Assembly: GCA_040954595.2 (NCBI GenBank)
Contig: CM082583.2
Location: 9,114,001-9,178,000, forward strand
Reading direction: 5' to 3'
Length of the DNA: 64,000 nucleotides
DNA from: Balanoglossus misakiensis
Taxonomy: Eukaryota > Hemichordata
A program made the translations under genes and the position numbers. Positions 25,601 through 34,600 of the stretch are shown one piece after another (positions within the stretch are counted from its first letter, which is position 1; every line of letters starts with the position of its first letter). The notes below the pieces were generated by a model. It was not told the DNA's origin, did not search any database, and worked only from the letters and a program-made list of their open reading frames with translations.

Positions 25601-28600
25601 AGAGATAAGGAATTGCAGAAAGTGTGCCAACTTAAAATGCTAACAGAAATCTGTTCGCTATTCTTTTACTGTACACTCCATAGTCTGAGGTATACAGGTT
25701 AACATGATATCTGATCTTTGTGTCTCGCCAGGCGATAGAGACGAGGAGGATGAAACGGAAGAGCCAACCGGAGAGCGGAGGCGCATCAGAAAGGAGAGAT
25801 CTGTGAGCGTGGAGCGAAACGTGGAGGTCCTGGTTGTGGCGGACAAGGCAATGGTGGAGTACTATGATGAGGAGAAACAGGACGTCGAGACGTTTGTTTT
25901 GACGATCATGAACATGGTGAGTGAAACCGTTAATACTCCTGTACCTAGGGGAGAACCATTTGATTTGGGGGGGGGGGTGTAGAATAACATAAACGGTGTC
26001 TTGTATCAAATATAATTAATGAAAAAGGGGCAGCGAGAGAGAGACTTTGTCCCTTTAAGACGATTATGCGTTGAGTGTCTGTGGTTGTCAGAATAACGAG
26101 AACGGACTTCGGTAATAGCCCTATCGTTGTCACAAACGGTGTAACACCAGTCGCTGAGTTATGCGCACAGAACTCCAGTGTAGTGTGATCAAGGGCGCCT
26201 CAGATGTAATGAAGAGCGCGGATGTAGCCACCCAAAGGTTCAAAGGACGCCCGGGCAACTTGCCTCTCAAGGGAAACCGATTCAAGTGGGGAAACGGGAA
26301 ATCTCAATCCGTGAATCCCAGTCACCAAATTAAAGTGTTTTGTAACCCCCTTTGTTCAACAAGTAAATTATTGTTCAGAGGACAACTGAGAGCATTCCCA
26401 GAGCTCGGCGTTGATGATAACCCTTCGCTTTAATTTACTGGTGACATGATTGGAAATCTAGCCATGCAGAATGAAGCCTGGTTCTCTTTGAAGTGCCTTC
26501 TTACTTAAATAACCATGATTAAAGTGCGCGTTGATAAAAGCCGGCCGCTCATCACTTGTCTCTGGACCACAGTCCCGACAAGAAACACGTGATTTTGACG
26601 TCACTCGCCGTAGCTGTGATCACGTCGGCCATTTTAGAAGCTTTTTCTTGTAAACAGGTGACTTCTAAAACCACATACATGTACCCGCTAGTATTATTCA
26701 TCCGCTACGTATTACAAGGAGTATCCCTCCAGAAGAAGGGGAACTTTCGTTCCCATTGAAGCCGTCCCCGACACGAAATTGAAGGCAAAGATTTCCATCG
26801 TCATAACGACGTCATAACGGACGACAGTTATCATTTAATTATCGCAGTAATCGTAATGACATCGTCGTGATGGGGAGGGTGTGTCGTCACTATTCAAACA
26901 GATAGAGTTGAGTGAAAAGATTAACTGACAGGTTGCCACCAGACCTTCCCTGGTTGTAATTTTTTTGGCGGGGGACACAATCCAATAACACATCTGTAAA
27001 CGTGCCTCAAAGCAACGCGCTGCCATTGACGAGGCTAATTGCACACAGAAATCATCTCAACAACACATAAATCACGGAAGTGACGTATGAGGACGCGTAA
27101 TTTTTTTTTTTTTTTTTTTTTGGGGGGGGGGGGGTTACTTATCACTTTCGGCCCGCACACTGTATGGTCACCAGGGCCGGTTTTTTTTCACAAGGCCCTT
27201 TTCTTGAACAATTAAACACCCATAGAAGGATACAGAATTGAGATTTCGGATTTGGAGGTTGTTTCGCATACCGTTGCAGATGGGAAACGATTTTGCGTCC
27301 AGGAAGGTAACCTACTGGAAGGGCATGTTATTGAAACAATAATCTGGGCCAGTGATTTCTTGGTTCGTTGGAATCTCGTAAGAGGTCTTTGGAGAGGCGA
27401 AATAACTGACGTGGCAAGTGGGTGATTTGGCGTAATCGACTTAGCGGGGAAACAGTGAGTTTCAAGTACAAAAAGTGCTTCAGTTTGGCTTCAATTTGCA
27501 ACGAAAATAAAATCGGAAATAGACTTGTCTTCGGAAACAGATTGCTTAATTTGACATTTTAAAGACCCCTTTATACCCGCCATAGAGGCAAATCGGATCT
27601 TGCCGAAACTAATTAGCGCGATTTACAGAAATCGTCCGCGCGGGTGTCTGAAAGGCTTAGCTGATTAGAACGCTATCGCTGGGATTAGCTGCGCGATTAG
27701 CTTGATAACAAATGCCGTGCAAGGGGTTTTTCCAAAGCCAACACAAATGGAAACAGGCAAACAAAAAAAAGAGCCAATTGCCTTTAGCTATGATGACGGT
27801 TTCTGTTTTGCCTGAGGCTAGGCGTCGCGATTTCTTCTGTTCCACCAGTCCCTTCATTGACTGCGTTCCATTGTGGTCGAAATCGAAATGGACCGGCTCG
27901 TCACCCCTACGTGTACATCTTTATTTTAACGCTAGACAAATTTCGTTTAGAGAGAAAAAGGGACAAGTCTGTCTGTCTGTCTGTCTGTTGAAAAAGTACG
28001 GCTTACTCTCCACACGTTTTTCATCAACTTCGGAACGTAATGGAGAAGAACAATGGCGCGCAAATTCAAAGTCCGCGTTGATTGACGGCTTCGCCTCTTC
28101 CGATAATTGAAGATTTTATCCCCCGGAAATACCTGTGCGGTTGGAGACACATTTAGTCGATCGTTCACAAGTCACCACACTAAATCTCCGCAATATCTTC
28201 TCTCGCAGTTTATGAGGTTTTCAAAATTACGAATGGCGTCATTGTCTTGGTTTATTCACCAAGTCTCTGCTTAATGCCGCGATTCTGAAATACCCATCGC
28301 CCCGGTTGCTGTTGAAAAAAGGGGGCTTATTGTTCTGAGCGGTGACCCCCATTGATGAGCAACCCGCCCCCCTTGACATGGAAATAGTTTATTATCTCTA
28401 GCGGTCGCTGCAATGAGGAGTGAAAATGAAAAGGTTTGTGAGAAGGCAGGCGCGATTTCTTTGACCGTTAATGCGTCCGCATCTATTTCGGCTTAATGGT
28501 TCGGTCGTGAGAAATGGGTTGTCCTTTTGAAAAGAAAACGTGATGTTAGAAAGTTGGCACGTCACTTTGGCTGTAGACTGACCCTCGACATGTTCACTGA

Positions 28601-31600
28601 CGTACTGGCGAAAAAAATCATCTCCAGCAACTGAGCTGGTTTGCTTTCAACCCCTGTTGTCGTGCGATTCCATTCACTACCGACGATCGATTTTGTTTAC
28701 CACTCTCCGGCCGGCCAAGTGTTTTTTTTTTGCTACCAAGTTTATATAATATAGACAGTGTGTTAATTGCAATGTATGTAGAAAGTAGAGTCAGTCTTGA
28801 AATTAACATTTTAAAATGGCGTCTCAATTGTTCACCTACACCCCTGATTGGTCACAAATTGTCGCGCAGCAGGTGGCTATCGCAATCTTGACGGTGACCC
28901 CTTGTGACACGTATTCCCTAATTATTGCATATGAATCGACGGGACGGCAAATTTACACTTGGTTTTACCCTATAAGGGCATTTGCGCCGCGCTAATTTCA
29001 ACGGCCTTTAATCGTGTTATTATAGGAGGTGAATGTGATAAACGCTGGCGGGTGACCTAGACTGACACGGCAGGTCGCCACCCCAATCAGCGAAGATGCC
29101 GCCACGGCGATTATTTCTTCATTATGATACGTGTGTAACGGCGGGTGATTTTTATAGTGCGCCCGGGCAGAACACTTAGACTTCATCGGTAAAATGAAGT
29201 GAAATGAAAAGAGGGGGTAATTTCCGGAAGGAGCGAAATGGAAATCAACGACCTTTTTTAGTACATGTCATTGTCGCAGCTTTCGTGGTGCATAATACGC
29301 TCATCCATCTTCGCGCATGCAATGAAATTTCATTAGTTCGGTTTTATCGATTGTCCATCACGCCTCGATCTTTCCTGAAATCCCAAGAACGTTGATTTAC
29401 AACTCTTGCACCCCGCCTCCACTGGGAATCCCTGAAAACAAACGCCCTTGAAGAGTGAAATTATAATATTAGAACAAACGACACCATTGGTGGTCCTATC
29501 AGTCTCATGGTCCTCGGGCCATGTCAGACTGGAGATGTCACGGGTCAAGACCCACAAGCCGCAGAAGGAAATGCATCTCTGCCCCCGAGTTCTTCTCTCT
29601 TATAACTGTTTCAATGGCCTGTGAGAAAACAACGGGCTATTCGGGATTTTGAAAAAAAAGAAGGTCTTGAGGCAAAAATCAGAATGTCCACGGTAGCAGA
29701 CGAGGCTGTTCCCAATTCCAGCTTTTTGAAAATATGTCGCAGATTATGGCACGAAAGTTATACTGAAAGACTGAATGTAATAACTCTGGCGACACGCTTT
29801 CTCTCTCGAGAACATCCTCCATTTTAAGAGGTTCACTCCCAAGGCAGTTTCAATTTAGTGACCTGTAATATTGGCCTATAAATCTCCACAGAGTTGGAAT
29901 TCTCGCTTTCGACCCCCGTGGAAAACTCTGCTGGGGACCTCGGGGGTCCCGTGGAGATCATTTGCTCTCCCATATAGTAGTTACGATCTATTTATTTCTC
30001 TTCTCGCGTTCTCTGTTTGTGTATAGGGTGTTTCGACCTTGACTGTGTTGCTGGTAGAGTAACTTACATGACGTATACCCCCACTCAAGTTTACACTGAG
30101 ACGTCTGTTTGGCAGGCATGGCCGGCTAAACACAGCGCAATTGCGTCGTATCATGTTTTGCGGTTAATTTGCGGTTGGTTGAGTTCCTACTAAATTCGTA
30201 GCACCCCGGGTTTGGGCTACGGACAAGTAGTACACATCAGACCGAAACCTCATTACCAGTAAAAGGTCTGATTTTCCGGTTATAACAGGAAAACGTGGCT
30301 GCCTTATAATGCATCAAACATCAGCATACAACATATGCGGTTTCAAAACAGCGCGAAATTTAGAATGAGAAAGTCGGTTACTCCCAAGCAAACAACTTCT
30401 GCTATGCGAATACATTGACTAAACCAGTGAGTATTCCTCGTTTTCAGCACATACCGTCGATAACACGCGTTCTGTGCCACAAGCTATTTGTTTCACTGTC
30501 CATAGAAAAAACGGCAGGGGACATATTTCGGCCATGTGCTGGCGCTCTGATAGAAGTACATGTGTACAAAAAAAATAACTGCTGTTGTCTTTTCTCTCGA
30601 CAGGTTTCGGGTTTGTACCACGACGAAAGTCTCGGTAACGCCGTCAACATTGTCATGGTGCGGATGATTCTGATGGAAGATCACGAGGTTTGTGCACCTT
30701 CACTCGTTTTTTTCTGTTCAATCTTTTAATTACATGTACATGATATCGCAAAGGACATCGTATGTCCCTAAATCTTACCGTCCAATCTCGTTACAAGGAC
30801 GCGACGGTACACGATTCAATCTTGTATCTTTCGGCTTACAATATCTTACTCAAACACTGTCCACCAAGAACATCAATTTGCAGTAAACAAACACAAAATT
30901 CAACATTTAAATTTACTAGTATACAGCCACCTATAACCGCTGATACCGCTGGAGATCTTGCCAACCTTGGATTTTTCACTTGGGTGGCCACGCGAGAAAG
31001 TGCGTCACCACGAGAAAAAGTGCGTCACCAAACCATCATTACAACACTTTTTACATCGCCTTTAGACCAAATATAGCCTTATCTGGTAATTAACAACATT
31101 TGATGAATGAATCACACGAGTTAAAGTAATCCGCACTTCGAGGACAGATTTTGATGGAGTTGCCTTAAGCAGAATATTAAAAAAGTTTTAATGCAATATT
31201 TCTATTACACTACAGAGTGGTTTAGACATTAGCCACCATGCTGACCCGACCCTCAAAAGCTTCTGCAAGTGGCAACAGATGATCAACCCAAAGGACGACA
31301 GCCACCCAAACCACCACGATATCGCAGTGTTACTGACCAGGTAAATACCGATGCCAGTTATTGCTTGTAGCCATTAACACCACCACTACACCCGTTCCAC
31401 CACCACCACCAGAATGTAAGATTTTGACCAAATATTCACCGAGCATTTCTTTCTCATTTTCTCTCTCAGAGTGAATATCTGCTCGAACATGAACAGCCCC
31501 TGCGGCACCCTGGGTTTTGCCGAAGTTTCCGGCATGTGCCAGCCGCATAGAAGTTGCAATATCAACGAAGACACCGGACTGGCGTTGGCGTTCACCGTGG

Positions 31601-34600
31601 CACACGAAATGGGGCACAGGTAAATGAAACCAGTTTCCGTCGCCAATTGGCCTCGTAATCATTTAGGCGTTACCGCACACATCTAGAGAACTAAAAGCTG
31701 GTTTTCAGGACATGTGTAGTATCAGGGTCTCCTAAGTACGTGTAATACACCCTGAAAAATAACATCTACTACAGGCTCCGTTCCAGGGCGTACTAACATC
31801 GGCGTTAACATTTTCTTTTCTTTTTTGAAACCGCCATTTTTAGTTTCGGGATGAAACACGACGGCAACGGCAATGACTGCAAATCGAATGGAAAGCGCCC
31901 CCATGTGATGTCCCCGTTGCTGACGACTGAAACGAGTCCCTTGATTTGGTCCGAGTGCAGCCGAAAATACATCACAAAGTTCCTTGAGTGAGTAACATTC
32001 ATTTACCAAGAGAATACAACTCCGCAATATGTATACGGTTATATGGGCAATTAGCACTGCTGACGACATACGTCACAAAGTTCAGCGACCTTTTTAAGTT
32101 TCAAGAGGGCGATGCCCCCTCTTCTTTGCATTACTTATCTCGTGGTGTACGTAAAACCAACCAGACGCAGTTTTCTTCTACTGACAATGACTTTCATCTA
32201 TAATGTAAAATAATGCACGTTTCCTCTTCCAGTCGCGGTTGGGGAGACTGTCTGAACGACGAGCCTGCAAAACACGATTTCAACTACCCTACCTTACCCC
32301 CCGGCGTCATGTACGACGTGGCCCACCAGTGTCGACTGCAGTACGGCAAGGACGCTTCGTATTGTGATTGGATGCCGGTGAGTATGATTTTCTCTCACGT
32401 GATCGCCATTGAAACTGGCCATGTCTTCAGCAAATTATGGATGTGATTTTCTTTCAGTATTTTTGTTCTGTATCTTAACTGTAGTCTCCAGTATTTATCT
32501 GAAACTTAGTTAAAACTTAATTGTCTTAATTGTCTTTTTTCCCTGTTAGAGTATGTGCGACACGCTTTGGTGTTTGGTAGGGAACGAGTGTCACTCCAGG
32601 CTAGAGTCTGCTGCTATTGGCACTGCTTGTGGGAAACCAGAAGACCATAAGGTATATACAAACAAACAAAACAATACATACATGTACAATGTTTTTACTC
32701 AGTAGTTGTTGTGACTGTATTAGTAACAATTTCGAGTTTGTACTGAGAATGTTTTGAGCGAACAAAATAAACAACTGAATGCCGTCATCTTCATACAGTG
32801 GTGTTACGCCGGTGAATGCATCGAGATGGAGGATGTGCTGCCTGCCATCAGCGGCGACTGGGGGAAATGGAGCGAGTGGTCAGAGTGCTCAAGAACCTGC
32901 GGCGGAGGGGTTTCATTCATGGAACGTCACTGTGACAACCCTGCGTAAGTTACCGTCACTTCATACTGATATCCTGCATCAGAATTGACAGTAGCCGCTG
33001 TCTGTTGTAATGACGATAATAAGATAATAGGTTCTTGCCAGGAGTACAATTGTTGTTTGCGACAATTGCCTAAGATATCTAAAGATTTCCAAGTTTCTTT
33101 CGACTTTATCTTACAGTCCCAAATATGGAGGAAAATACTGCGTAGGGGAGAGGCGACGCTACCAAATCTGCAACACTGAGGTGAGAGTTCACAAACGATC
33201 GAACTATCACGTCATATTATGCAACAGTTCACCTGTCAGGCACAAGACGAAATATATAGCTCTTTAAAATGACCCTCTTATTTATAAATGAAGAGACGAC
33301 AATTTATTAACCTTTACTAAAATTAGACTTTTTTTTCTTGATTTTCAGCCCTGCGATGAGGGCGCTCCACCGTTCCGCGCCCAACAGTGTAGTTCCCATA
33401 ACTCAAAACAATTCCAGGGGTATTACTACAGCTGGGTGCCTGTGGTCCGTGATGGTAAATAAAGATATTCTATCTGTATCTTGCACGCAGCGACAAATCA
33501 TCTGATTTTTTTATCAGTCGTCATCTGAAACTTGATTCTCGATATTTACACTGACCCTAAATTCATGCACTACCCACTGGCAGGCGTCTGCGCTTTGTAC
33601 AGAATTTGTGATAAGTTCTTTTATTCTCCGTTCACAATTTTTTAAGATGAAAATATTTGCCTAAATAAACGCCGTATTCGTTACTATTCAACAGAAGTAC
33701 CGTGTGAGCTGCACTGTAAACCGGAGAACGGATTTTTTAGTACCAAGCTGTCGGATACCGTGATAGACGGCACCCCGTGCTCGTATGGGAGCAGATCGAG
33801 GTCCATGTGCATCGCCGGAGTTTGTCGGGTATGTTCTCCACCTAAAGTTCTTCGTTTTATATTTGCACGTGTGATTATCAATCTTCAACTTCTGTGTTTC
33901 CCGGCGAAAATGAAGTAAAAATTTGTTGGTGCTTTTGACAATCTAGGATGTTGGCTGCGACTGGAAGATTGCTTCCAACGCCAAGGAAGATCACTGTGGG
34001 GTCTGCCACGGTGACGGATCCAGCTGTAAGAAGATCCAAGACGAGTTCAAGAAACCGTCTGGACGTGGTAAGTCACGTGACAAAATTAGGCCAATTAAAT
34101 CCCCTGCTCACAGCTGTCAATTAACCCCCAGACATATTACTCGTTCTTTTACCGGCATAAGCACACCTGTTTTCCCTCGGCCAACTTTACTGAAAACGCC
34201 ACCACTAATTTCTGTCACGCGGTGTCATCGACAGGCTACGAGGAAGCCACCGTCATTCCCGCCGGCGCCAGGAACATCCGGGTGGAGGAGGTGGCCGAGG
34301 CCAATAACTTCCTGGCGGTGAGAGGGGACACCGGCAAGTATTATCTCAACGGCCATTGGTACATCCAGTGGAGCGGCGAATACGAGGCTGCCGGCACCAC
34401 GATCCACTACGAGAGAAACGGCAACAAGGAGAAGTTCAGTGCACCGGGGCCAACCAAGGAGGCACTGCATATCATGGTGAGTTCTTAAAGGCCCATACGT
34501 GGGGATTTCTATACATTTAAAAAATATTCCCATTGTCTGTGCACGGATTTTTGTATTTGGAAACAGAGGGTCAGCTGTTCATAACGGATTTTTGGCCAAA

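Larger units (their letters stand above)
19612..25731 (+). other. ADAMTS intron 3
   Basis: About 6.1 kb. It holds the 427-bp foldback element at 22153-22579. No other coding or RNA gene is recognised. Confidence 0.6.
25917..30603 (+). other. ADAMTS intron 4
   Basis: About 4.7 kb with no family-like coding sequence. It contains G11 (25967-25977), T21 followed by G13 (27101-27134), a CTGT microsatellite (about 27966-27989) and a nested inverted repeat at 29882-29958. Confidence 0.6.

Noticed and set aside
25704-25982. Reading ADAMTS exon 4 as a stand-alone small gene
   Set aside because: Acceptor, donor and phases match the flanking ADAMTS exons exactly.
34235-34476. Assigning the protease to ADAMTS16/18 from YLNGHW in the spacer
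   Set aside because: The spacer end, LWCLV, PCELHC and PLAC spacing fit ADAMTS17/19 better. Kept as the second choice pending phylogeny.
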